Below are positions 1 to 10,659 of a stretch of 64,000 nt of DNA, in pieces. The stretch is from contig OY821782.1 of NCBI GenBank assembly GCA_963682175.1, positions 32,323,741-32,387,740 of the forward strand. Direction: 5' to 3'. Source of the DNA: Triglochin maritima. Its lineage: Eukaryota; Streptophyta; Magnoliopsida; Alismatales; Juncaginaceae. Below the pieces are notes generated by a model that searched no databases, was not told the DNA's origin, and saw only the letters and a list, made by a program, of their open reading frames with translations. Within the stretch, counting starts at the first letter, position 1. Each line of letters begins with the position of its first letter. The position numbers and the translations under genes are program-made.

Positions 1-808
1 CACTACAACCTACATTAAAATGAAACATTCTACTGAAATGATACTAAACTAAGCAAGCAAGAAATAATAAAGAAACTAAAAGGACATAAAACTAAAGAAG
101 TAGACAAGAATTAAAAGACAAGATTAAAAGAAACTAAGAGCAATTATTTTATTTACATGACTCACATTACAAATGACATTTTTTTCCACCTAGAGTTTTT
201 GCTTCAAGGCTTTTACTCCAAGTAGAGAGAATGCCACCAAGCAATGGGTGAATACAAAAGGAGGAGGAGTTCTATTTATAGCCATAGAAAAAGATAATCC
301 GGGACAATCCTCCGGTATGGGACTAAACATATACCAAAAATAGACTAAATACACCCTAATACACGACCTGCCAAATTTTAGCGGATTCAGACCCAAACCG
401 ACCGCCAATCAGCGGTCTTGGACCGCCAATTGGCGGTCTATATGGTTCGGAACCGGCCTGGATTTGGTGTGTTGTTGTCTGGCTTTATTTCTTCATGTTT
501 GATGCATCCAAGTAGGTTGTTGGAGCTCTGACCCGAATAGAATTGCCAAAATACTTCCCATGATGGTGTGGAGTATTCTTGTTTGCTCATTGGTCCTTCG
601 ATCTTACATTCAGGTCTTTCGATCTTGCATCTTAGTCCTCGAGTTTCTCAACTCAGTCATTTTCCCTACTATTAGGTCCAGTTATAGTCTCTCCTTCTCA
701 AACCTACTTATTCCTGAAAACTAAACATAAAACTTGTTACACAACATTGTTTGGGGTGAAAGATAATGGATATAAGACACAAAGATATGCATGAAATGAT
801 GCCAATCA
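1..808 (-). mobile_element. LTR of gypsy family F1, cut by the window edge
   Basis: Minus-strand LTR whose first bases (TGATTGGCATC, reading minus) end at 808. It matches the LTRs at 18,155-19,532 and 26,927-28,325 base for base over long stretches, including the TATA box (minus CTATAAATAG, near 270) and the palindromes at 400-417 and 421-438. About 570 bp of the LTR should lie left of the window. The bases just outside it are ACCAC on the minus strand, which would be the 5-bp target duplication if the missing end confirms it. Confidence 0.85.
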
Positions 809-1120
809 GTGGTTATGTTTAAGATCAACAAAGTTAATCTGGTGCCCCCTTGTTGGGTTTCCGGAGACCCTCATCCGAGCCGTGCACACAACTCTTCTGG
901 ATAGCCGAGTTTTCAATTTCCCTTGTCCTTGGTTTGTTGGTGCTTTTCTTTCCTTGGAGCAAGTCAGTGTAGCCCGTATAACATCTCCACGATCGTAATT
1001 AGATTCCCTTATCTTAACACCAAAACCATAGGAATCGGCATAGGCAATATAAAATTCTTTGGCTTCTTCGAAAGAAGGAAAAAACATATCCTCCTTAGGA
1101 AAGTTTAACGGATGCTCCAC
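806..1120 (-). pseudogene. FAR1/FRS DNA-binding domain fragment truncated by an LTR
   Basis: A 104-residue reading frame with the layout of the FAR1 DNA-binding domain of FAR1-related sequence proteins, a domain derived from Mutator-like transposases. It has a 'F.SFEEA.EFY..YA...GFGVKIRES' type start, a TCSKE segment, a CTARMRV segment and a closing HNH that supplies the last zinc ligands. The stop codon directly after HNH is the first three bases (TGA) of the LTR that begins at 808, so the frame ends because the LTR landed there. The rest of an FRS protein (MULE transposase core, SWIM finger) is missing. It could be the remnant of a host FRS gene or of a MULE; the sequence does not decide. 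The start at 1120 is simply the first ATG in frame. Confidence 0.7.
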
Positions 1121-1643
1121 TTAGGAAGATATATTAACAATTTCCATTGGAGTACATAGAAGATGATAGGAAAAGAAAAATAAGGAAGAAACAAGACTCG
1201 AAAGAGAAATGAAGACAAAAGGTTTAGATAGAGCGCAAAAAGGTAGACAAAAGGATGGAACGTTCTCTGCTGGCATAAAGTGCCAAAAGGATTGATTTCA
1301 GATGCATTAAATGAGATGGACATTGGGAAGACCACCAAAGAATAGGGGAAAATAAATAAAACACAAAATCTGGTAATGACATGGACTACGCCAGGTCAGT
1401 AACGTCCTACAGGGGCATCCTAAAGAGCGACGGAAAATCATTTTCCAAACATATATCCCTGACATGTCATCCCTAAAAACAAAATTTGTAACTTCAAGAG
1501 CTTCATGTAACTTGCCTACAAGTTATGTTAAACTAAAAATAACTACTTGTCATCCATCCAAAAAAAAACCTTCGGACCTCCCAAAAGACACCAAGTAAAC
1601 TACATTCAGAATTCAGCAACTATTTGATCTTCATGCGACAAAA
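1121..1643. other. Non-coding stretch, nothing recognised
   Basis: About 520 bp between the FAR1 fragment and the next LTR. No frame with a family signature and no clear repeat were seen. It may be upstream sequence of the FAR1 fragment. Confidence 0.4.
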
Positions 1644-2363
1644 TGATTAGTAGCATATCATACATTGCATTCATGTAATATATCATTTATTTTATCCCAT
1701 ATTAGTGTTACTGGGGTATTTGTTTCTTACATTTCAAGGTTTAGATAATAAAGAAGAGTCATGAAGCAAAAATACCTAAATGTAAGAAGAAATGACTGAT
1801 TTGGAAGCCTTTTGGGTCTGTTTGTAATACTCAAAAACCATATTGCAAGTCAGGAATGACTTAGGTGAATAACTTGAGGGACCTGATCGTAAAGAAAATA
1901 TGTTGGTCTCAAAACCCAAAATCTCATGAACCTAAGGAGTTCAACAATTAAGACCAAACAAGATCGCACCAACGGCTCCAGGTTCACCTTCACGTGCTAA
2001 ATTTGTGTCCTTAAGCTTCTAGTGAAACTTTGGGCAAATCCAACCCAAACAATCCGCCTGTAGCTGATCCGATTGGGAGATTCGTGCCCAAATTTCTCTA
2101 GTGGGTTGGGTATTTGGGTAGAAGCACTTCGAAATAGCCAATCTAATTTGCAGTCGTCTTATTGCCCCCAAATTAATTCAGACTTTGTACTCTTCTATAA
2201 ATACACTTATAACATTTTCATTCTTCTTCTTCCTTCTTCTCCTCATTGGGTTAGGTTTATTTTCTTGCTTAGTAGAGTAGTGAAGGAGAGGACAGAACCC
2301 AACTTGTAATCTTCTTTCATTAATCAAAGGTTTGTTGTGTTATTTACATTGTTCATGTGTTTT
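1644..2363 (+). mobile_element. Partial LTR of gypsy family F2
   Basis: Begins TGATTAGTAGCATATCATAC like the other F2 LTRs (16,004, 47,639 and, on the minus strand, the LTR ending at 45,611) and follows them through the 'TTACCCCATATT' and 'TCTATAAATACACTT' promoter-like segments to about 2,345. The rest of the LTR is absent. The copia-like LTR starting at 2,364 is inserted here; F2 sequence is not recognisable on its far side at 6,071, so this LTR had probably been truncated already. Confidence 0.75.
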
Positions 2364-5300
2364 TGTAGGATCTACTTGGCCCTAATATTAGTCTAAAGGG
2401 GGGGGGGGGGGGGCGAATAGACTAATTGAGTTCTTTAAACAACTATTGCAAATTAAAACCTAGAACAATTTAAAGAAGGATAGTTATGTGTAAACCACAA
2501 CACGGATGTATAGAGGTTTGGATCTAACCACCGGATCGTAGTCCTCTCTTAAGAATTGCTCTTCCTCGAGCAACTTCTCGTCCTCCACTAATCCGATCTC
2601 AGTTGTGGGCCACAAGCTTTGCGAACAACCTCGCCTAGCTTGGACCACCTTCTCACAATCCGAGAAGAGCTTCACTCCAGAAGCAAGTACAACTCTAGTA
2701 GAAAAGATTTAGCAAACTAATCTTGGGCACTTCAAATGAATGATGAAGGCAATGAGCTTGTTTCAAGGGAGAAAATGTGAACACAAGGATGTTTAGAGTA
2801 AATTTGAGAGTAGTTAGAAGATTTGGGCTTGGAGAAAGATTGGTGACTTTAGAAATGTGTCCTCAGCTCTGTTTATAAGCTCTAAACTTAATCTAGCCGT
2901 TGAGATTAAATACGTATAGAGTTGTTTAAGAGTACAAAAGACAAAAAAGCACAGGGCATTGTTTGGGACAAAATCGGGTTTAACGGTAGACCAGAGGCAA
3001 TCCAGAAAGTAAGTCTAGAAAGTGCCAGAAACAAACGGTCGACCGAACAGAGGGCAGTCAAACCAGCTGGGGTAGAACTTAAGTAAACGGTCGAACAGAT
3101 GGTAAGGTTCGGTCGACCGTTTGGGGAATTTAGTCAAGATGAAACTGTGCAAATGAGATAATTGTCGAACAAAATGGTGCATTGGTTCGACCGAAAACTT
3201 CCAGTAAGTTTGGCGTTGGAGTGTTTCATGAATCGGTAGACCGTTTATAAGGTATCCGTCGACCGATATACCAAATCAACAGAGGGGTTAGGTGAGTATA
3301 TAAATACGATCGTTTGCATAATACGACAAGTATAACGGTCATATTAAAGACTGTAGGATTTCATGTTTAATTATACATATATATTTTTCGAATTTTCATG
3401 TATAATAAGGATCTATTACAATTTTCTTCGATTTATTTATGCATGCATCGGTTTGTTTTAACAACTAGTTTCAAAAACTTATTAAAACAAACACAAGGGA
3501 CTCCGAAAATCATACCTAGAAGTTCTCTAAAACTTCTTGAAGATTCGGAGACGTTGGGGAAGATGATCGTCGCTTCCCGTTGCGCCGGATGCCTCCGAGT
3601 GTTCACCGAAACCCTAAACAAGGTTGGAGAGAAAGGAGCTAGCCAATCGATCTCCAAACGAGCTTAGAATCTAGCTACAAACCCCTTCCTTAGCCTCTGA
3701 GATTTCACCTTCCAAAGACTTAGAAAACTAAGAGAATTTTCGTGGGTTTTAGTAGTGAATTAGGAGAGAAAATAATTTCTGAATTGTGTGTAACAATTAG
3801 GGAGAATAAGGACCTATTTATAGGTTCCAATCTTACTCTTAATCATGGCTATTCTTAAGTCACGGTTTTATGACAATTTCTCTCACAAACTAATTCCATA
3901 ATGCATTATATGCACCCACAAATCGTTTGACCAAATTTGGAGCTAATCCAACCATCGATCAAATTAATCTCTTAATAATCAAAGGCAGAAAATCGACCGC
4001 TGTTCGGTTTACCGAGTCCCACTCGGTTAACCGAATTTGTCACGATCGTTTAACCGAGTACGTGACGGATGACCGAATCTTAAGGAGAAAAATTCTCCTT
4101 AACCGTTCGGACTAATTCTCGTCCAAGACCGAGTGCCATACGGTTAACCGAAAATATTGGAATTTGACATTGTTCGGTCGACCGTTTCTGGTTCTGTACA
4201 CCGTACCAAAGCTCCAGGCACTTTGGTCAAGTTCGGTCAATCAATTACGATTATCCATTCCATGTTCGGTTGACCGATCCACAGATCCTTCGGTCGACCG
4301 AACCTCAACGGATTACCGAACTTCTACCCGATTTTGCCTATTTCAAATTTTGGATTTATTTCCAACAAAATTTGAACTTAAGGGGGTTTTAGCAAATTCA
4401 CAACTTATGCAATGTATTATCCTATGCAACAATAAATTATTGCACCCCATAATATATGCATCTCATATGAATTTATCATGACTCTAATTATGTTTATATA
4501 CAACATAATTGATTTTACTTGTTCACCACATGTGTCATATTTTCTATGAGAAACCCGAAACATCATATGAACCAAAAATCAAGATTCTTGTTTCACGGTT
4601 TTTGCGGTGTGACCTATGGGAGGATCTAAACTAAGTTGGCAGTGATATTAAGAGCGTAATATCACAAGCTATAAGCGGTATCTAGCTACACATTATAGCT
4701 CCCAATTAGTTAGATGTCTTAATTCCACTCGAACCAAAACCCGATCCATTTAGTGATGGAGTGCACCACTTGTGTCCGTCCCTTGCCTCATGATATTAAG
4801 AATACACACAAAGTAGTATTGTGTCATCTTTGTATTAGTATTCATTTCTTGATCTCTTTAAGCTAGTTATAAATATGTGACTTAACTCAAATCACATTTT
4901 GCACATTATAACTTTGCTTTATCAAGAGGCCCACTAATATCATCACTCAATTAAGAGGGGCAATGATAATCTTTTGACTAACTATCTTCTCCAACGAAAG
5001 TTATACTTAACCAACCAATGCCTTTACACTACACTGATCGATAGTTTAAGACACTGATCTTATTAAGTATTCCTTAAGTGATCAGATATAAGTCTCATAT
5101 CAAAGGACCAAAGACACAGTAAAATATTAATGACACAGAAACACATTTCTACAATATTTTCTTTATTAGGTCTATTCAGTATACAAAAGTAATATTTTCC
5201 TCTTTTGCATACCCGTGTTGTCACTCACTTGTAGAGCTACAATGATCTATGACCAACACGACAATCTTAGCTCGGTAATTAATGTTCCATGTTAATTACC

Positions 5301-6065
5301 ATGATTGCGAATATCTTTTGTTTTATGTAAACCAATATCTTTTAGAGCTCTACGGTTAAGGACCAAGAGCCTCTTCCTTAACACTTCTAAAAGACGAATA
5401 ACATAAACAAGGAACAAAATGATTTCTCATTCAATTCATAATAATTGACATTTAAAAGTAAAACTTTTAGAACACATTCCCTTCAAAGACAAATACAGAA
5501 AGCAAATGGTCGAACAAAACATAGGTTTCGGTCGACCGGTTTCCACTCTAACTAGGACACGTGTCAAGATATGATAGGTGAGTGAGATTTGTATCGGTCG
5601 AACTGGGTAATATCGGTTGACAAAATGAAATGGTCGAACGTGGAAAACAATTCGGTCGACCTATTATGACTGTGAAAGCACATATTGGGATCGGTCGAAC
5701 TAGATGGCCTACCGGTCGACCGGTTGGACCCAGAAATCACGTTCTAATGGAATTTCTATGTTTTGTCGATGTCCTATTGAAGTCACTTTGATATGGGCTT
5801 AATTCGGAGACTTCTATAGGTTCCCTAAGGGTCATGCAATGCAATTCATCAGAGATTTAAAGTGTCAAGTTACATTATAGCCCAAGGACAAGAAATGTAA
5901 ACCTATCTACTCTTCATTCTTGATTTATTGTCTTGATCCACACTTGTTTCCTGAAATGTTAGAACTACAATATATGCATGCGATAATGTTAATGGATTAC
6001 TTGTATTTGTTGATATGTTAGTTAATCATCAAAACGGATTAGCGATTATTTAGCAAAAGCCAACA
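2364..6065 (-). mobile_element. Copia-like solo LTR (outer), interrupted by another LTR
   Basis: On the minus strand it starts TGTTGGCTTTTGC (from 6,065) and ends GATCCTACA (at 2,364), the TG...CA form of an LTR. A perfect 5-bp target duplication GTTTT flanks it (2,359-2,363 and 6,066-6,070). No internal domain or second LTR lies beside it, so it is a solo LTR. Without the nested LTR it is about 1.56 kb. A minus-strand TATA-like TTATAAAC lies near 2,870. It holds a 16-base G run (2,398-2,413) and several copies of the palindrome CGGTCGACCG in U3. Assignment to copia rests on the TGTTGG start and overall look only. Confidence 0.75.
3352..5485 (-). mobile_element. Solo LTR nested in the outer copia-like LTR
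   Basis: Bounded by TGTAGGATTTC (plus strand, 3,352) and ACATTCCCTTCA (5,485), that is TG...CA on both strands, with a perfect 5-bp duplication AAGAC at 3,347-3,351 and 5,486-5,490. At 2,134 bp it is long for an LTR. The minus-strand CCTATAAATAGG near 3,813-3,826 looks like the TATA box and sets the orientation. No coding frame with a known domain was seen. It is a different family from its host LTR but carries the same CGGTCGACCG palindromes (4,175-4,184 and 4,291-4,300). Confidence 0.75.
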
Positions 6066-6130
6066 GTTTTTACTTTTTTGTTTTTTTGTTCATGATATGA
6101 TAAGTCAGTAATTCATTCCCATTGTAGGAT

Positions 6131-7525
6131 TGATTGACATCATATCAGACATATATTTGTGTCTTATATCCTCTATTTTGAAACTAAGCAATGCGATGTA
6201 ACGAGTTTTATGTTTAAGTTTCAGGAATAAACAGATTTGAGAAGAAAAGACACAAAATGGACCTGAACGCAAGAAAAATGACTAATCAGTGAGACTTATG
6301 GACTGATATGCAAGAAGTAAGTACCTGGATATAAGCCAAAAGGGCCAATTAAAAAATCTAGAAACTCCACACCATCATGAAGGGTATTTTGGCAATTAGA
6401 TTCGGTCCTAAACTCCAAGAACCGATTAGGGTGCCTCCACGTGAAGAAATCAAGCAATTAATGAGTCATCCCAAAATGGGTCAGATTAGATCAATCCAGA
6501 CCTCCAATTGGTGGCTCCAGACCGTTGATTGGTGGTTGGTTCTTCTCCGGATTTGATATTGTTTAGCCCGGTTGTGTATTAGTGTGTTATGTCTATTTTT
6601 AGTAGGTCAATTAGTCCCACATCGGGGGATTGTCCCCGATTACCTTTTTTTAATGCCTATAAATAGAACTCTTCTTCCTCCTTTGTAATTATTACTTGCT
6701 TGGTGGAAAATACCTCTACTTAGAGTAAAGCCTTGGAGCAAAAACTCAAGTGGAGAGATACTACTTGCAATGTGAGTTATGTAAAATAAAATAACTATTT
6801 CTTAGTTACATGTTCCCTCTTTTACTTTCTTGCATGCTTAGCTTAATCTAATTTTCTTAATCTTAGTAGTAGTAAGCATGTTTTCTCTTCTTAACATAAT
6901 TACTAGCTTAATGATTAGTGAGTAGTTCCACTCCCCTTTGGGGGTGAAGATGATGTTATACATGTAATGAAGAATGAGAATGAATGTTATCTTATGAAAT
7001 GTGTTTATGAATGTGAATGTATGCTTGTTTGTTTACATTAGAACACTTAACTTGATCAGTTTTGTCACAACTATTAGACACCTCACATGCTTATTTAGGT
7101 TCTTAATAACAAACTTGTGTATGTTAATGTTAATCAACTAGGTTAGTGATTGGAATGATAGGTTTTGTCACAATCATTAGACACTTCCTATGCATGAAAA
7201 CACAACCTACACTTGTTGCCTTATTGGATACATTCTTCACCACCTTATAATATGTATACACACACTCCACCCCTAAGGGGTTTCCTTGCTGAATTCTATC
7301 TTCCATTTGTTAGTTGTTTAGCTTAGTTTTAGTAGTCTTGTGTTTTCATCTTTCTCATTTATTAGTTTCTAGTTTAGTGTAGCTTAGTTTAGTGTAACCA
7401 AACTTATTCTCCCCTTTTTCATCACTTGATTTCCGAAGAACCAGAGACGACACACCTTTCTACGAATCGACCCGTACTTGTCACCGCTTCATCACGGTCG
7501 TGTACTTGTTGTTTAAACTTAATCA
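6131..7525 (+). mobile_element. LTR of gypsy family F1, solo, no matching target duplication
   Basis: Starts TGATTGACATCATATC and ends near CTTAATCA at 7,525. It shares with the other F1 LTRs the 'CCCACATCGGGGGATTGTCC' segment before the TATA box (TATAAATAG near 6,658), the hairpin around 6,930, the CCCTAAGGGG hairpin near 7,267 and the U5 end. Flanking pentamers (AGGAT left, CAAAT right) do not match, which fits recombination between LTRs of different copies or erosion. Confidence 0.8.
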
Positions 7526-7923
7526 CAAATAGGGGTGGAGAATGATGTGAAGTGTGAATGTAGTTAGATTTGTGTGTGTTTTTAATATTAATCTTGAAGC
7601 TTCACATGATTTTCATAGTCATTCGATAAAAAGAAATTTGAAAACTTTTTGCTATTATCGTTATTAAATCTTTTGATGACGCAATACGTGGAACATGAAT
7701 TGCCACATCTATACAGGGAGCGAATCAAAACATCTTAAGAGAACTTGCGATGCCATTTTTGGTCTAAGCTCCATTTCTAAGGTGTTGCGTCTCTGTCAGA
7801 GAGAAGCATAACAATGCTAAAAGAAAGGTAAGTAGTCAAAATTTAGAATTTAACTTTTCTAGTTGTTCTGAAGCTAGTTGTTGGCTCTTTCGGCATTCGT
7901 CTACGAAACGTAAGAGTCAAAAG
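7526..7923. other. Non-coding stretch, nothing recognised
   Basis: About 400 bp of AT-rich sequence between the F1 LTR and the MITE. No frame or repeat could be assigned. Confidence 0.4.
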
Positions 7924-8425
7924 CAAGGTTTTCATAACCGAACCGGTCATCGAACCGATAAAGCTTTGGTTTTGGTTCAATGTGGTCGGACCATTAATGA
8001 CGTCAGTATTTTTGAGACCCGAAGTTGGACCGGACCGAATAAATATTAACGGTCGGACCGGTTTGAACCGATTTCTGTAAACTCATTTAATATATACATA
8101 CCAAACGTTAAATATAATTTATGATATCAAGCACAATTTGCTTAACTCAGCAAATTTGCTATCTTTACTTAACTCAACAAATTTGCTTGAATAAGAATTA
8201 GATAAAGCATTATTTGGATTAAGAATCTAAAACCAAAATCAACCTTTGATACTATCCATGACATCATACTTGCAAATTGGTTTGATGATGGGATCAAAAC
8301 GGTTCGATTAAAGGCTTTATTTTTTAGCTGAACCGGTCCAAGGTCCATCTGAACTGGCCGCTGGACCATCGATTCCCGGTCCGACCGGGTCGAACAGTCT
8401 GATCCGATCTAGTTTAAAAACCTTG
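7924..8425. mobile_element. hAT-type MITE, 502 bp
   Basis: Terminal inverted repeats CAAGGTTTTCATAAC (left) and GTTTAAAAACCTTG (right) are flanked by a perfect 8-bp target duplication GTCAAAAG (7,916-7,923 and 8,426-8,433), the size made by hAT transposases. The interior is a degenerate array of CCGGT / GAACCG / GGACCGG words, so each arm can pair with the other. It encodes nothing recognisable and must have been moved in trans. Confidence 0.88.
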
Positions 8426-8433
8426 GTCAAAAG

Positions 8434-9829
8434 TCATCACACTCAAAGACAACAAGGCACTAAAACACAAAATATTATTTATGATAAAATTGCATGTCAC
8501 TCCAAAATAACTATTTTACTGAAATGTTATCCAAAAACAATTATTTCCTTAAAGGCTACTCTTGAAATCTTGAATTGTTTTGCATGCCACTTTTTCAAAT
8601 GTCCATGCCACTATGTTAACTTTCTGTTAACTCTTTTACTAACATCCTTAACTAAATAAATATTTAATTTTCTTATTTTATCAACTCTACTCCCCACCCT
8701 CATTTTAAATCTCAATCTCCCAAACATTATAGTATAACTACAGCAATTTGATCTCTACTTTTGACTATCTCAACACAAGGGATCTCCCAATACAGCTAAT
8801 CTTAGTTAGGGATGTCAAATTTTGCAAAATCAACCCTCAACTATCTAAAATATATTATTTATTTATATTAGATTCTAAATTTTACAAAATTTACTCATAC
8901 TATTCACTTATCTCTTCTCTTTCCTTCTTTTTTCTCTTTGTTGAATTGTAAATTTTACAAAATTTACTCATACTATTCACTTATCTCTTCTCTCCATTGT
9001 TGGCTTATTACCCTTACTCTGACCATTATTTTGATGATAACTATTAACTCTAATACTTAATCTAATTACACATATGAATCACCTCACTCACACTATTATA
9101 ATCCTGCATACATATTACACTGCATGCTTGCATATTTGAATGTTAATAAATGACCAAGACTCGCAGAGCAATAATTGGAGTCAAGAAATGTAATCAAGTT
9201 TAAGTAAGACTAGTAATTTTATTTTTATTGAGTCTTAGGATCGTATGTAAACTTGGGCACAAGTTGGAATCAAATTAGGATTTCTAGAAAATCCCAAGTA
9301 GTTTGGCCACACTTCACGCCGAATGACTAATTCATGTTTGAGTTATCTGAATCCCCTAAACAGTAGAGTACACCTTCACTGTTCACAAGATTATTTAAGA
9401 CGACTTGTACCACTTTGAGTCGTCGGATCCAAACCAAAGTAGCCAAAACCTTAACTTATTCGGACGACTACATCAAGCTAGAGTAGTCTCATCCTTTGGG
9501 TCCTGTTTGTGCCAGAGAAATGACAAAAAACATATTCTCAAAGTCAACGAGAAAACAATCGAAAATGAAAATAACAAATTTTATGTTCTTTTTACTAATT
9601 TAATATTGTTTTTGCATGTCAATAGAATTTGTTGGAAAATTAAAATTAATTATTTGAGTAAGATTTATTAACAAGATAACGTTAAGTTTAAGATAAACTA
9701 TAATTAGTAATTTATGGAACATTTGTATACTTTTGTTATTATATATTATTATGAATATTAAAACTAATAATTTAATTGTATTTTTTTCGAAAATAGTTTT
9801 AGTGTTTTGTTATTGAAAATTTTGTGCAA
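8434..9829. other. AT-rich stretch without recognised genes; contains a direct duplication
   Basis: No coding frame with a family signature. A segment of about 45 bp (AATTTTACAAAATTTACTCA... through ATCTCTTCTCT) occurs twice, at about 8,876-8,922 and 8,946-8,993. The remainder may be old repeat sequence but could not be assigned. Confidence 0.4.
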
Positions 9830-10659
9830 TATAGATAATGGTTTTTTTTTCTTGGGTGCATCTCCAAAAGATCCAATCTCCGCAATACACTTGCATTTTC
9901 AAAATTTACTTCGGTAGACCTTGCGTTCATTTTTTTTACTTCCGTACACATGGACGGTTACAAAGGCCCACTCCGTAAGCTCGTCGTAAACATAGTTAAC
10001 CAATTGTTAGTACCAAACCCGATAATTAACATTAAACGAATGTTAGTTAAAGAATTATAAGTTAATTAATGCAGACCAGAAATCTTAAACCCGAAAGCCT
10101 AATCCCCAAGCCTGACACGCCCAATCCCCGAAATTCCCATTCGTACGGTCGAGCTCAATGAAATTGGACTTGCACTAGATCTGAAATCTTAAATTCCCAA
10201 CCTGACTCCCCCAACGCAAAAGACCTAAATTTCTAATTCCCAATAGAAATCCCTAATCCCCAACTCGTCGGCCCAACACCCTAAATCCCCAACTCTCCGG
10301 CCCTTTAACGGACCACCATCTTCGCAATCGAACGCAAATGAAGTTTTGGCAGACCGCATCAAAAAAGGAGGAAGACCTCATTTTGGCGCAGACCAGAAGT
10401 GCCATCGTATACAATGGTACACACTAAAAGTGGATTGGTTGGCAAACGACAGTAGTAAGTTGCTCTTAAACTCCCATGTAGACTCCCAAATTTTGGTTTT
10501 TTTTATTTTATTGCATTTTGATAAATGACTGTGTTTTGTCCTTTATGGTTGTGTTATTGTAGCAATAGTGGTTACAGTGGTAGCCTTAAGTTGAGGTTGC
10601 TTTGTGTGGGTAGGTAGGTTAAGAGGAAGGGTAGGGACAGAGTTGTTAGCTTTACAGTA

